DNA from: Plutella xylostella
Taxonomy: Eukaryota; Arthropoda; Insecta; Lepidoptera; Plutellidae
Assembly: GCF_932276165.1 (NCBI RefSeq)
Contig: NC_064000.1
Location: 6,138,001-6,202,000 of the forward strand
Direction: 5' to 3'
Length of the DNA: 64,000 bases
Of the stretch, positions 54,101 through 61,076 are shown piece after piece. Every line of letters starts with the position of its first letter. The stretch's first letter is position 1. Both the position numbers and the translations under genes were made by a program. Under the pieces are notes generated by a model that worked only from the letters and a program-made list of their open reading frames with translations, did no database searches and was not told the origin of the DNA.

Positions 54101-57100
54101 TTTCCTATATATTTTGTTACATAGAAATGAGTTAGCAAGAAAATTCAGCTAGTCAAAAGTAATTTATTTTGGAACAACCTCCTTCTTAAGTCCAGCAGTT
54201 ATTAAGATACGATACGGAAAAATGTAGAAAAGTCAGCCTTATTGGTTATAGCCATCTCTACCAGACAACATTTGAAAGACATGACCTGTAAAACTTATGG
54301 ATGCAATAAATGATTGAGAATTGAGAGAGTTTAGAAATAGGAGGTAGCTGTGATACTCCCTCATCTCCTTCTAAATTATCTCAGAACTCACCTTCATACA
54401 GCCAGTCCGGTAGTCCTTCCTATTTCTAGCAGTGGCTATTATATACGATCTGATATTCCCTCATCTTAACCAACGTTAAAATTCCCCGAAATTCAACACT
54501 AAAAGACGTATTTACTTTCGAACGGCTGAACCGATTTTGATAAAATATGGCTATAAACAATCGCGGTAACATTATCTATAAGCTTATGACCTAAAAATCG
54601 GTATAGCCGTTTGGGAGCTACGCTACCGCAGACAGATACAGACACAGACACGTTAAACTCAAAACACCCCTCTTTTTCCTCAAGGGTTAAGAACCCACCG
54701 ATAGAGCCAGTCGGGCACGCCGTTGTAGACGCGGGCGGGCGCGCCGGTGTCGGTGACGCGGTAGCCGGTGGAGGAGCGCGGCGCGGGCCGGTAGTAGATG
54801 TCGTTGTGCTGCCGGCACCAGCTGCCCCCGCCCCACTGGGGCTACTGGACCACCGCCAAGGACTAGGAGGCCTATGTCCAGGGTTTATAGTACTGGTTTC
54901 GCTATTTACAAGTTTCTTAGTAAACTAACCTCTTTCTAGAAAACCCCGGATTTTAACCGTAAAAGTCGCACAACTTTTGAATGGCTAAGCCGATTTTGAT
55001 AAAATATGGCTAAAAACACTCGCGGTAATTTAGCGTTGTCTCATAGGTAAGGACCTATGAGACAATGCTAAACCGATTTTGATGAAATACAGCTTAAAAC
55101 ACTCGGGGTAACATTACCTACGATACAAAAAAACAAAATCGAAAATCGGTTCATCTGTTTGGGAGCTACGCTACCACAAACAGATACACAGACACACAGA
55201 CATTGGAGGTTAAGAACCCACCTTCATAGAGCCAGTCGGGCACGCCGTTGTAGACGCGGGCGGGCGCGCCGGTGTCGGTGACGCGGTAGCCGGTGGAGGA
55301 GCGCGGCGCGGGCCGGTAGTAGATGTCGTTGTGCTGCCGGCACCAGCCGCCCCCGCCCCACTGTGGCTACTGGACCACCGCCGCAGACTAGGAGGCTTAT
55401 ATCCAGAGCCTTATAACGGGTTTCGCAATTTACGAAACCCAAAAACAAATATCTGTCTTTAAACAAATATTTGCCCGAGCCGGGAATCGAACCCGGGACC
55501 TTCGGCATAGCAGTCAGGGTCACTAACCACTACGCCATTCAGTCGTCTGCTATGAAACAATGCTAAACTGATTTTGATGAAATATGGCTTAAAACACTCG
55601 GGGTAACATTAGCTATGAAACAATGCTAAACTGATTTTGTTAAAATGTGACTTAAAACACTCGGGGTAACATTACCTATGAGACACTGCTAAACAGATTT
55701 TAACAAAATAAGTATGGCTTAAAACAATGCGAAACTGATTTTGATAAAATATGGCTTATAACACGCGGGGTAACTTTACCTACGACCCGCAAAAACCCGA
55801 TTGAAAATCGGTCCAGCCGTTTGGGAGCTACGCTTCCACAAACAGATACACAGACACACATACAGGAGGTTAGGAACCCACCTTCATAGAGCCAGTCGGG
55901 CACGCCGTTGTAGACGCGGGCGGGCGCGCCGGTGTCGGTGACGCGGTAGCCGGTGGAGGAGCGCGGCGCGGGCCGGTAGTAGATGTCGTTGTGCTGCACT
56001 GTCACCAGCCCGTGGCCTTTAGGAGTCCAGGCGGCGTATTGGAGGAGAGGGCCTTCGGTGGCCACGCCGCCGCCGACCTCGTCGGGCAGCGGGGTTAGGG
56101 GGTAGGATTCACTGCGGGAGAAAGGTGGGTGTTTATTGCTAGTTTTAGCAAGTTGGTGTAACACACTAGCTTTATAAAGCACGGTCGCTAAGCTCAGCCA
56201 AAAATGGCCATTGCCCTTTATAACCTTATGCGAGCCTAAGGGCACTACTTCTGTGCGCGTGTGAACTCATGAGTCATATCCTTTCGGTTTACAATAGTTT
56301 TATTTAAACTCACAGTGGTAATAAGCTTTTTAGTTTATCAGTATGGATTTACAGCCGAGTTCTGTTATGAAGATCATATTAATAATTGGTCGTATAACTT
56401 TACACTGTACACAGTTAATTCAAATTTAATTATTCTCTTTACAATAACACCAAAGCTACAACATTAATTATTCAGCCTGAAAATATAACACCTTCCACTT
56501 CCAAAGTAATCGTAAAATCTGAAGTTTAAATGGAATTCAGTGGAGCAAGTAATCACATAATTTGCACAATCCTAAAGTGTTTAGCCGAGTTAATCTGTTC
56601 GACGGACGGTGACTTTGACGAATGGATAAAATACTTTATCCTTTTTCCCCGTTATATTTAAATGACGAAATTATGTCCGATTTTATCTGTAACTGGCAAA
56701 GGTTTCTTAATCTTAATGATGATAATCACAATTATAGTGAATTATTAAGAAACGGAGATGGCAGGATCGAGGAGTTTTTTCCTGAATGGTCGGAGAAATT
56801 ACATAATCGCTAACGGGGGACAATTTATGAAGATGTGTAACAGGCACACATGATAAAACTTTGGTTAACATGAAAACAAATGCAAAGCGCGTTAGGAAAT
56901 GCAACCCAGCTGACTCAGCCCGAGATATTCTCGACATTCGACACTTAAAATCACGTTAAACAGCAAACATACCTCGCACTGTTTACAAACAGCTTGTGTA
57001 ACAGCCGTACGGGGCCGTGAAATTAAATTTTAAAACATAAAGCGGGACGGACGGACAGCAAAGCAATACAATTTCCCGGAAATTAATCTCGCAGAGACAG

Positions 57101-60100
57101 CGAAAATTGTCCAATTTCCTGGTGAAATGCTTGGAACTCGTACGGGCTGGACAGTGATTAATTTTATGCGGTTGGTACATACTGGACTAGCCTCACTGCT
57201 GTCTAGAAGCTACCTGTAGATTCAACCACTTCTTGCGGTCTTATGTGTTCCTGGTATTTTCGCAGTAGCGGAATATGTGGTTTGATAATGTTTGTACTTG
57301 CTTATTTACTGGAATCATACACATACTAATGCTTGCCGCCACTGTCATAATTAAACATACATAAGTGTAACTTACATTAATAAATTTCATGAACTGTAAT
57401 TAGATACTTCCCTTTGTAACTTACTTTTTACGTTTCTTTCCAGTACCTAACTTTTTATAGATCGCGAAGTACCTTTTTTACTTCCTAAAACCTTCAGCCC
57501 AGCCAGATAATATATTGTGTCAGCTGTCAAGCTGTCAACCACCAGGGGATCAGAGCTTTGCATGTGGCAGGTTGACGGAGAGCACCCGCCGCTCACTTGT
57601 CATGTCTGATCACTATCTATACAGTCCTGGTATCCTGGTGAGACAGTTTGATCTCGGTAACACTGCACGCCTGAAGGCTCGGCTTTTATGGTGTTATATA
57701 AAGTGTCTAGTTTGTTTAGATGTCACTCATACTTTTGTTATGTAAATACTACTGAGTGAAATACATATTATAAGCTTCAAGGGCTAAAAAGGGTCAATAA
57801 TGCCGCTTGTAAAAAAAGATGTGAGCTGAAAATCTTGTAAGTGTCTCGAGATTGAAAGTATACAAAGCCTAAAATTACAGTCTAACCCCCTTATTAACTT
57901 TTTTATGAATAAGGGGGATATATTCTACAACAATGAACGCGATCGATGGGAAATGGTACAAACAAAGATGGGATTTTAAAGATCAGATATTACTGACGAG
58001 GAACTTTAGATCTTAAAGCTATTTTTAATATTATGCGGATTTGATCACTCACGCGGGATTGCCTCGCACGCGTTCATACAAGTATTCACTGTAACGCGTG
58101 GAATATGCACGCGAGACGCAGGAGAATGGCGAACCATCCCGCGTGCGAGATGAAATCCGTATGCTGTTAAAAACCGCCTTATACACAATAAGATTAAACC
58201 AGCCCCCAAAACTTACGTGGTGAGTATATCGTAGACGGTGTACCGCGCCAGGTAGGAGTAGCGGTGCAGCCTCTGGACCCCCTGCGCCAGCAGCAGAAAG
58301 CGCCGGTCGGCTGACAGCCAGAATGAGGCTGGCTCCAGGACCCTCTGCGAATGACAACACTTGTTACAAAAGGCATATTTTATCGTGTTTTAAATATCGC
58401 ACCCTTATTCCAATACCGTCACTAAGCCAAAAATGCAAATTGTGCAGGACATTTAAAGATTTTGACTGTGTGTTTACTCGTATGGATGTAATGTAAAATT
58501 ATGGCTCGTTAGCTGTAAATTGAGAATTTTATTCTAAAGTATACTAAAATTTAAATTATATTTTTAATTAAGGATCTAATCCCTTTTTTCAAGGAAATAT
58601 TCAATTTAATAGTGTCACTTTAGCAACATATTATGTTGCGAATTTGATCAAGCATGCAGGATCGCACGCCATTTTCCCGCGACCCGCGTGCGTATTCCAC
58701 GCATTACATTAAATACCTAGTTGTATGAAAATAACACTTGCGGGTGTCATGCGTGCTTGTTGAAATCCGCACGATAACAATTAAAAACAGCCTTAGGTGG
58801 TCAGCTTGAAGGTGTAAGTGAAATTTCTAAGGCGTGCAAGCGACATACGTTCATCATGTCGGTTGGTCGCTATTGGTCCGGTGTGGTAAAGACAAGCTCC
58901 AAATGCTTTGTTGTCATTTGTTCATGGGAACTATTTTTGTTATTTTTTAGTTATCTGAATCTTGTCACAGACCGCGGTGGTGGGAACTACAACGACAAGA
59001 GCAAGGCTCTTAAATTTATGAAGAAGAAGTGTACGTGACTGTATGATATGGTAATAGGGAACATTTTGTCGTTTGTTTAACCCCATAAAATAATAAGAAA
59101 ATATGAAAATCCGTGGCAGCGTAGCTCTGTCAACGTAGATATAACACGTAATACGAGCGTAGATAGTACCTCCATAAAAAACTCATTTTACCCGGTTCAG
59201 TCGTTTCCAATCAATCTAATCATACACGCGAATACACAAGTCTATCAACGGTATCGTTACCAGTAACGAATAGAAGGGTATTCGTAGCGCTACGAGCTAT
59301 GAGCTACGGGCTACGAGCTACGTCGTAGCCGCGTAGTAGTTTGCTAAAGGTCGGAGAAAAATGATGCGATCCAAAAAAAAAAAAATTATGCTACTTATGG
59401 ATCTCTAGTAACAACCCGAGTTAATAGTTATTTTTTGTTATGAGGTACATTTGTATTTCATGGTATTCATACCACTGCAGACGTTGCCGTTGGTACGATA
59501 GGTACACCATGTCTACCTTTTCATTATACTTAGCAAACCGAATTCTCCTTTAGCACACAAGTTAAACAAGAAGCGAATACAAACCAAAGAGTTCTCTCAG
59601 CAATTATGACGAAAGTGCCGGTGCATAGACACGGGAACTTTCTGTTTGATTATGTTATGAACACCTAGTACCACCCGACAGCGAAGTTCATTTGTTTTGT
59701 TTCAGTTTCCTAGCACAACTCCGCCTTTTGTATGTCACCCTGGTACCAACAAGTTTATTATAAACTGTTTTATGATTTAGTTGCTGGGTTGTGTTTGATG
59801 ATTCCATTTATGTACAGAGAGAGGTGGGATTTCAAAATGAAAAATTTTATATGCGCGTGTTTTGCATTTGCTATTTACATCAATTCAGTGATGCAATCTA
59901 GTGAAAGTAATATTAGCTAAGTATCTCTTTTAGAGTTACATCAGCTAAACATGCACTTAATGGTTTAATGCTCTCCAAGACGACCTTAACTGTAGCCGTT
60001 AGTGACTGGAAGAGAAAGACCCAGCAGGCTTCTCCGGCGCTCCTTGGAAAAAGCCTATTTCCAGCAGTGGATGACTGCTGTTGATAATAACGATGGTAGT

Positions 60101-60662
60101 GAAGCTGCTTCCAAAGCTTGTGGCCGCGGGTTCGAATCCCGCCCAGGCATAACATTTGTGTGATGAGTATTTGTGTTTGCTTTGTGTCTGGTGGTCGTTT
60201 ATCAATTTAATATGTATCTAATCTACGTTTTTGTGTACATATATCGGCTGTCCGACATCCATATCACAGGTTCATCGGATGGCCGTGTGTGAGTTGTCCC
60301 CACATATTTATTATTTATTTATTAACTAGCTGTTCCCGCGAGCTTTGCTTCGCCTTAAAAACTTTCATCCCCTATTTTAACCATTTAGGGGTGGAGTTTC
60401 TGAATATCCTTTCTTAGTGCTCACTTACACTACGAGTACCTAGGAACTTACGTGCCAAGTTTCATGATTGAATTTGAGCCGTTTGGGCTGTCCGTTGATG
60501 CCCAGTCACTTTCTTCTTTTATATATACAATGATGATGATGATGATGAGTATACAAGTAATACTCACGAAGGTGGTGTTGGCCATGAGCGTCCTGGTGGT
60601 CTGGTTGGAGGCGAACATGAGGCTGATGCCGCCCCAGCCGTCGCGGTACACGAACGCGTCGC
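26984..60662 (-). CDS. Catalytically inactive dipeptidyl-peptidase-like protein (DPP10/DPP6 type), last 15 coding exons
   Basis: Fifteen minus-strand exons join in phase to about 792 residues: eight-bladed propeller, then alpha/beta hydrolase, as in the S9B (DPP4) family. Family marks in order: AFVYRDGWGG, DWLYEEEIFKSRTALWMSPDG (the Glu-Glu motif, across a splice junction), RYPKPGTNNP, LTHGSFDVVRLLAWD, TEEWSISW. At about residue 640 the nucleophile motif is G-R-A-H-G-G; active members have G-W-S-Y-G-G, so the Ser is Ala. The triad Asp (HGTADDNVH, ~722) and His (DEGHS, ~753) remain. DPP6 and DPP10 also lack the Ser and act as Kv4 channel partners; that role is inferred, not shown. The cytoplasmic tail and membrane anchor would be on exons beyond the window's right part. 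A Lys-rich stretch (SKKKKKKQPG) is unusual. Several exons carry partial downstream copies. The gene covers at least 33.7 kb. Confidence 0.9.
27542..27753 (-). CDS. DPP-like exon with triad Asp
   Basis: Acceptor accacag, donor gtgaga. Encodes SAYAERYMGFPNATDNYRG and on to LLLIHGTADDNVHIQQTMAL. The second Asp of TADDN is the triad acid. Confidence 0.93.
28160..28317 (-). CDS. DPP-like exon with altered nucleophile elbow
   Basis: Acceptor ctccacag directly before ATACCTG restores phase with the preceding exon; a further upstream AG would not. Donor gtaagt. Encodes EYLRDSLHFIDSRRVAVYG then RAHGGFLAAMSLANS and DVFHCGIAITPIVRWRYYG. Ser of G-x-S-x-G-G is Ala. Confidence 0.92.
28443..28560. repeat. 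Relative of the 8306-8449 MITE
   Basis: 'tagcacggggcacaagacgc' and 'gcgacgaaaaacttttgt' match blocks of the 8306-8449 element. The right end is replaced by a SINE head. Confidence 0.55.
28556..28627 (-). repeat. tRNA-derived SINE head (minus strand)
   Basis: Minus-strand 'cgaatggtgtagtggctata' and 'agggttcgatcccttgg' are box A and box B of the same kind as the 23798 SINE. No complete body. Confidence 0.65.
28660..28851 (-). CDS. DPP-like exon, start of hydrolase core
   Basis: Acceptor atcaacag, donor gtgagt. Encodes HGAPGTQLVTEEWSISWGAV then AAGAGAVLAAVDARGAGGRG and LATLELQDQLEVAE. The VDARGAGG segment corresponds to the VDGRGSG motif of the family. Very GC-rich for this genome. Confidence 0.92.
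   Translation of the reverse strand, partial: ARSTRNAARHRRVVDLVGRGGGGRGGCAGGGGRAGRGGARARGSSCAAPAAGYTGAAGPAGGG
29280..29422 (-). CDS. DPP-like exon, propeller/hydrolase junction
   Basis: Acceptor acccccag, donor gtgagt; encodes DRLSAIALPTVRTFSVQLSS then GHAARVKLLLPPGLREDEVT and KYPMLLKV, the family 'LP ... YP.LL.V' start of the hydrolase sheet. Confidence 0.9.
29744..29919 (-). CDS. DPP-like exon with tandem NAGNAG acceptor
   Basis: Encodes ESPTQPQPCLFHDAHFSPSS then AYFVLECLGPGVPTSSLHRT and LMHLENNTAVK; donor gtttgt. The acceptor reads ctgcagcag, so two AGs three bases apart can be used without a frame change. Confidence 0.88.
30294..30429 (-). CDS. DPP-like exon with acidic and poly-Lys segment
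   Basis: Acceptor ccttacag, donor gtaggg. Encodes PSPSINLEYYGNLASSGDSA then WDGDWDELPATTSATPSKK and KKKKQPG. The acidic then Lys-rich stretch is not typical of DPP4 ectodomains and looks like an insertion in a surface loop. Confidence 0.85.
30721..30841 (-). CDS. DPP-like propeller exon (Cys-rich strand)
   Basis: Acceptor ttgttgcag, donor gtaaat. Encodes YYLGIPEGKPGQRHLYRVSS then EAPRPGSPQKLPYCVTCNSQ; the HLYRVS and CVTC features match the family. Confidence 0.92.
30980..31040. repeat. (TTTA)n microsatellite
   Basis: About 60 bp of TTTA/ATTT repeats in a DPP intron. Confidence 0.9.
31281..31516 (-). CDS. DPP-like propeller exon
   Basis: Acceptor cttccccag, donor gtgagt; 78 codons plus two bases. 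Encodes VYRITSGTDGWVESAPSPLW and ALPLTHGSFDVVRLLAWDHV. The THGS-x-DVVR-x-LAWD block is diagnostic. Confidence 0.94.
31780..32050 (-). repeat. ~37-bp minisatellite made of a DPP exon/intron junction
   Basis: On the + strand the real border reads 'gcttac|ctcctgacagtaccac'. Degenerate copies have borders at about 32014, 31975, 31943, 31906, 31866, 31827 and 31788, spaced 32-41 bp. At 31788, 31906 and 31943 the copy keeps AGGAG|GT on the minus strand. Each unit holds about 20 bp of exon end and about 17 bp of the rest. Confidence 0.8.
32051..32174 (-). CDS. DPP-like propeller exon
   Basis: Acceptor catccccag, donor gtaagc. Encodes DYYVTSAQWVSLTEVCAVWL then TRTQNLSVVSVCKSPMWYCQ; the W-x-x-RxQN-x-S pattern matches the family. 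Followed by the junction minisatellite. Confidence 0.92.
32180..33330. other. Intron, no element recognised
   Basis: AT-rich DPP intron sequence with no supported coding or repeat border. Confidence 0.5.
33331..33612 (-). pseudogene. LINE ORF2 C-terminal fragment
   Basis: A minus-strand frame encodes RRRPGRPRRRWRDDLDRFLP then WRQVVDSRDVWNKHGEAFDQQ, the GRP-x-x-RW-x-DD ... W-x-x-x-AxxR-x-x-W-x-x-x-EAF-x-QQW pattern at the C-terminus of RTE-like LINE proteins. No RT core beside it, so a truncated fragment in a DPP intron. Confidence 0.75.
33756..33951. mobile_element. GC-rich foldback MITE with TTA target duplication
   Basis: Arms of about 70 bp are near-perfect reverse complements: 'ggtctcctatttacgccgta' against 'cggcgtaaataggagacc', continuing through 'cgcgtccagcgtcacgccgt'. 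TTA flanks both ends (33753-33755 and 33952-33954), as in PIF/Harbinger insertions. Confidence 0.85.
34256..36504 (+). mobile_element. Degenerate DNA transposon with GGGTGGAGCGT ends
   Basis: Ends ATTAGGGTGGAGCGT (34256) and ACGCTCCACCCTAAT (to 36504) are inverted repeats. Between them, + strand fragments separated by stops and frameshifts encode DRYGISDRSAAAVATAVLQD (about 34995), KFRRARKRVRDDIQRQ, GGPLQWFICQLHANAMPLRY (about 35460), HSRWLTNPNRILRLYVATPN (about 35780) and AEYVVKVYAPVWFYVKKRP. I recognise this set as a conserved transposase-like protein that recurs in insect genomes, but cannot assign its superfamily. Confidence 0.78.
35700..36029 (+). pseudogene. C-terminal remnant of the transposase-like gene
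   Basis: Longest open piece (109 codons) in the 34256-36504 element, with HSRWLTNPNRILRLYV and VKVYAPVWFYVKKRP. Not a host gene: it lies inside inverted ends and continues a decayed frame from upstream. Confidence 0.75.
36505..37298. other. Intron, nothing specific
   Basis: DPP intron sequence. No element border or coding frame recognised. Confidence 0.5.
37299..37441 (-). CDS. DPP-like propeller exon with YPKPGTNNP
   Basis: Acceptor ctgttacag, donor gtgagt. Encodes SYPAIRSIRYPKPGTNNPTI then ALTVADIADPKHIRTRHLTP and PKTIVEEG; RYPKPG-x-NNP is the family hallmark after the Glu-Glu blade. Confidence 0.94.
38618..39468. mobile_element. Non-autonomous piggyBac-like element at TTAA
   Basis: Inverted ends CACGTTCACGGACAAT (38618) and ATTGTCCGTGAACGTG (to 39468) are each bordered by TTAA (38614-38617 and 39469-39472). 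The exact TTAA duplication and 'CACGT' ends fit piggyBac-type elements. No transposase frame inside. Confidence 0.85.
39480..39925 (+). pseudogene. C-terminal zinc-finger end of a pogo-like transposase, decayed
   Basis: The + strand encodes, with stops between, CIYCTEIYGN then DAWVQCLKCKIWAHEGCTGW and DEFCPV, the PHD-like Cys-rich tail found on some insect pogo-class transposases. Downstream, 'taggggcaaagtcgggtata' and 'cttaccccacattcccctat' resemble element ends. The piggyBac-like element is immediately upstream. Confidence 0.55.
40025..40300 (-). repeat. Partial copy of the 41754 DPP exon plus its intron start
   Basis: 40263-40300 repeats without difference the last 38 bp of the exon at 41754-41896, with donor GTGACT in place of GTGAGA. 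The adjoining 40025-40200 repeats intron text also seen at 41405-41500 and 41625-41750 ('gacgccattttgttttaaagcg'-like blocks). The copy stops where another element begins at 40301. Confidence 0.8.
40301..41396. mobile_element. Probable DNA element with repeated 'cttactgtgttttaaaatgg' motifs
   Basis: Left 'gtaaaacacagtaacagcca' faces right 'ttggcgcttactgtgttttg'. Inside, 'aaaacctagtaag' and 'cttactgtgttttaaaatgg' occur at least seven times in both orientations (40515, 40563, 41081, 41130, 41155, 41178, 41206). Such arrays are typical of subterminal repeats. Exact ends are uncertain. Confidence 0.55.
41754..41896 (-). CDS. DPP-like exon completing the Glu-Glu motif
   Basis: Acceptor ctccacag, donor gtgaga; its first two bases complete the codon begun at 55882, giving DWLYEEEIF. 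Encodes EIFKSRTALWMSPDGHMVLY then ATFNDTLVHEQRLPWYGPAL and HSDDPAQ. A partial copy of its 3' end is at 40263-40300. Confidence 0.94.
41900..43700. other. Intron, few recognisable features
   Basis: Part of the 14-kb DPP intron. No gene. Contains GATA and ATA microsatellites near 42660 and 42910 and an 'aacaccctgtatagcg' element end near 43582. Confidence 0.5.
43711..44180. repeat. Lepidopteran LINE tail ('accgacttcaaaaaaagga')
   Basis: Contains 'aaccgacttcaaaaaaagga' and 'gaggttctcaattcgtcgg', a very common LINE 3'-tail or terminal motif in moths. No coding capacity. Confidence 0.65.
44195..44507. mobile_element. Near-perfect 143-bp-arm foldback
   Basis: 44195-44337 and 44365-44507 are reverse complements with one mismatch found (44329 with 44373) around a 27-bp loop. 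Both outer arms contain 'aaccgacttcaaaaaacc'. A transcript of either strand would fold into a long double-stranded hairpin. Confidence 0.92.
44595..44720 (-). repeat. LINE-tail-like repeat, inverted partner at 49560-49700
   Basis: 'ctgaatcgatggcagctgct' and 'aggcctatgttctgtaagg' match, in reverse, 'agcagcagccatcgatccag' and 'ctcctgcaggacataggcct' at 49560-49700. Both end beside a 'gttgatcaaccactta' or 'taagtggttgatcaac' motif. Confidence 0.65.
44766..45498. mobile_element. Candidate element with 'aatggacaacatttca' ends
   Basis: 'aatggacaacatttca' at about 44768 faces 'tgaaatgttgtccatt' at about 45485. The interior is non-coding. Only the short ends support it. Confidence 0.45.
45300..45663. 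mobile_element. Relative of the 23604/61077 MITE family
   Basis: The right part 'ttccgtttaggagtaatttg' to 'ggaaccttttcattgccctt' matches the family; the left end is degenerate. Confidence 0.5.
46425..47438 (+). pseudogene. LINE reverse transcriptase, C-terminal half
   Basis: Open frame with GVPQGSHLGPLLYNAYLFDI, the catalytic HLLYADDKKIF, then FNGTDVQRCSLIRDLGVHLD and ILEYASPVWSPDYQ, and the usual non-LTR thumb and C-terminal region. The finger domain and the first catalytic Asp block are missing because of 5' truncation. The frame is uninterrupted, so the copy is not very old. Jockey/CR1-group by motif style, clade not certain. Confidence 0.88.
47641..48460. mobile_element. 820-bp inverted-repeat element inside the LINE tail
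   Basis: Ends AGGGTAACGTAACGTACCT (47641) and 'aggtacgttacgttaccct' (to 48460) are inverted repeats, flanked by ATGT on both sides. An inner foldback (48030-48115 against 48158-48243) has only a few mismatches. 'taccttgggac' occurs repeatedly. Non-coding. Confidence 0.85.
48872..49170 (+). repeat. SINE-like repeat with 5S rRNA-like head
   Basis: 'gatcactgaggttaagcaac' followed by 'cacggtcag' and 'atggta' resembles the internal promoter region of 5S rRNA. It is preceded by 'gcgtccgtagtcgaattgg' and followed by a GC-rich body (about 49000-49130). It begins directly after the LINE (AAATA)n tail, so it could also be read as inserted there. Confidence 0.5.
49170..51960. other. Intron, scattered element fragments only
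   Basis: No gene. Recognisable pieces: the inverted LINE-tail repeat at 49560-49700, a MITE right end near 51100-51140 ('ggaacattttcattgctac') and an 'aaagtgaccccctg' end near 51365. Confidence 0.5.
51968..52936. mobile_element. 969-bp DNA element with AGGGGAGACCGGGGCAAGATG ends
   Basis: The left end aggggagaccggggcaagat mirrors the right end 'atcttgccccggtctcccct'. Interior repeats of 'ggggcaaaa' and 'ttttgcccc' occur. No transposase. Target duplication not resolved. Confidence 0.82.
52940..54480. other. Intron, nothing specific
   Basis: AT-rich DPP intron. No supported frame or element border. Confidence 0.5.
54699..54812 (-). repeat. Second partial copy of the 55882 DPP exon
   Basis: Repeats the last ~115 bp of the 55882-56111 exon. 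I see a difference only at the donor edge (TATCG|GTGGGT in place of TATGAAG|GTGGGT). Upstream of the copy the exon text is replaced by GC-rich DNA shared with the 55222 copy ('gccccactg-ggctactgga'). Confidence 0.88.
55222..55337 (-). repeat. First partial copy of the 55882 DPP exon
   Basis: 116 bp without difference by eye to the 3' half of the exon (TGYRVTDTGAPARVYNGVPD in frame), with donor GTGGGT kept. Bases 5' of 'cagcacaac' differ and no acceptor restores phase: the nearest (gccacag before TGGGGC) gives a shifted frame. Confidence 0.9.
55430..55545 (-). repeat. tRNA-derived SINE head (minus strand)
   Basis: Minus-strand 'gaatggcgtagtggttagtg' and 'cgggttcgattcccgg' followed by 'caaatatttgtttaaagaca', same family as the 23798 SINE. 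Lies between exon-derived copies. Confidence 0.75.
55882..56111 (-). CDS. DPP-like exon up to the Glu-Glu motif
   Basis: Acceptor tcccgcag, donor gtgggt; 76 codons plus split codons. Encodes ESYPLTPLPDEVGGGVATEG then PLLQYAAWTPKGHGLVTVQH, NDIYYRPAPRSSTGYRVTDT and ARVYNGVPDWLYE. The only copy of this exon with an acceptor and full length. Confidence 0.94.
56115..58010. other. Intron, nothing specific
   Basis: No supported gene. A small palindrome, 'acccccttattaac' against 'atgaataagggggata', lies at 57885-57920. Confidence 0.5.
58011..58188. mobile_element. GC-rich foldback MITE, copy 1
   Basis: 'tgcggatttgatcactcacg' faces 'gagatgaaatccgtat'; inner 'cgcgtggaatatgcacgcg' block. Right edge 'ttaaaaaccgcctta'. 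It lies just downstream of the DPP exon at 58217. Confidence 0.7.
58217..58344 (-). CDS. DPP-like propeller exon
   Basis: Acceptor attcgcag, donor gtaagt. Encodes RVLEPASFWLSADRRFLLLA then QGVQRLHRYSYLARYTVYDI and LTT; the S-x-D-x-x-F-x-L and RYSYLA-x-Y motifs match the family's first blades. Confidence 0.93.
58634..58794. mobile_element. GC-rich foldback MITE, copy 2 (interior inverted)
   Basis: 'tgcgaatttgatcaagcatg' faces 'gcttgttgaaatccgca'; inner 'cgcgtgcgtattccacgc' is the reverse of the block in the 58011 copy. Right edge 'ttaaaaacagcctta'. Confidence 0.7.
59281..59337. repeat. Short 'ctacgagcta' tandem repeat
   Basis: Five to six diverged units of 'tacgagcta' with the reverse 'tagc' core, so the array is nearly self-complementary. 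Confidence 0.7.
59985..60330 (+). mobile_element. tRNA-derived SINE
   Basis: 'gtggccgcgggttcgaatcc' gives a strong box B. The body 'tgatgagtatttgtgtttgc' and 'tcggctgtccgacatccata' ends in a TTATT/TATTT tail near 60330. Upstream 'ccttggaaaaagcctatttc' is a LINE-like piece. Confidence 0.7.
60328..60420 (+). repeat. Lepidopteran-type interspersed repeat (copy 3, partial)
   Basis: 'actagctgttcccgcgagct' and 'tgcttcgccttaaaaacttt' match the start of the 6245 repeat. Confidence 0.65.
60568..60662 (-). CDS. DPP-like exon, first in window
   Basis: Acceptor gtgttgcag, donor gtgagt; begins with the last two bases of a split codon, so a more 5' exon exists outside what is visible. Encodes DAFVYRDGWGGISLMFASNQ then TTRTLMANTTF, the first propeller strands after the stalk. 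The NQTT and NTTF sequences are potential N-glycosylation sites. Confidence 0.92.
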
Positions 60663-61076
60663 CTGCAACACACAGATACACAACGTATAAGACCACTTAA
60701 ACGAATGAAAGCTGTTATTAATGACGTAATGCTCTCTTCTAGTGGAAGTAGGAAATTTAAACATATGGAAGAGAAAGTATACGGTATTGTTTCCACAAAA
60801 GATTTAGCGTGTGTTTGATTTGATTTAGAAATTGTACGTACATATTTGAAAGAAACATAACATTTTTGCGGAAACATCCGTCTATCATAAACAAAATCAT
60901 AATTAAGTATGCTCAGAGCGCTTATGCCACGTTATTGGGGTACAATGGAAAATATCGGATTGACCCATTGACATATAGATTGACCTTAGATCCAAGGCAT
61001 AAAGTCACTTCCAATCACCTCTATTACCCCTTCATTCATGTAAATAAAATTGCTTGTCGATTGTTCAACTACACTC

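Larger units (their letters stand above)
54480..55780. repeat. Tandem ~65-bp repeats around duplicated exon ends
   Basis: Units like 'ctgattttgatgaaatatgg' plus 'aaaacactcggggtaacatt' recur at about 54530, 54990, 55075, 55570, 55630, 55690 and 55740. 'gtttgggagctacgctacc' and 'acagatacacagacacaca' recur before each exon-derived copy. They form the intron part of the duplicated segments. Confidence 0.75.

Noticed and set aside
60506..60877. Minus-strand 123-codon frame with a His run
   Set aside because: It overlaps the DPP exon at 60568-60662 in the wrong phase; the His run is the gatgat microsatellite.
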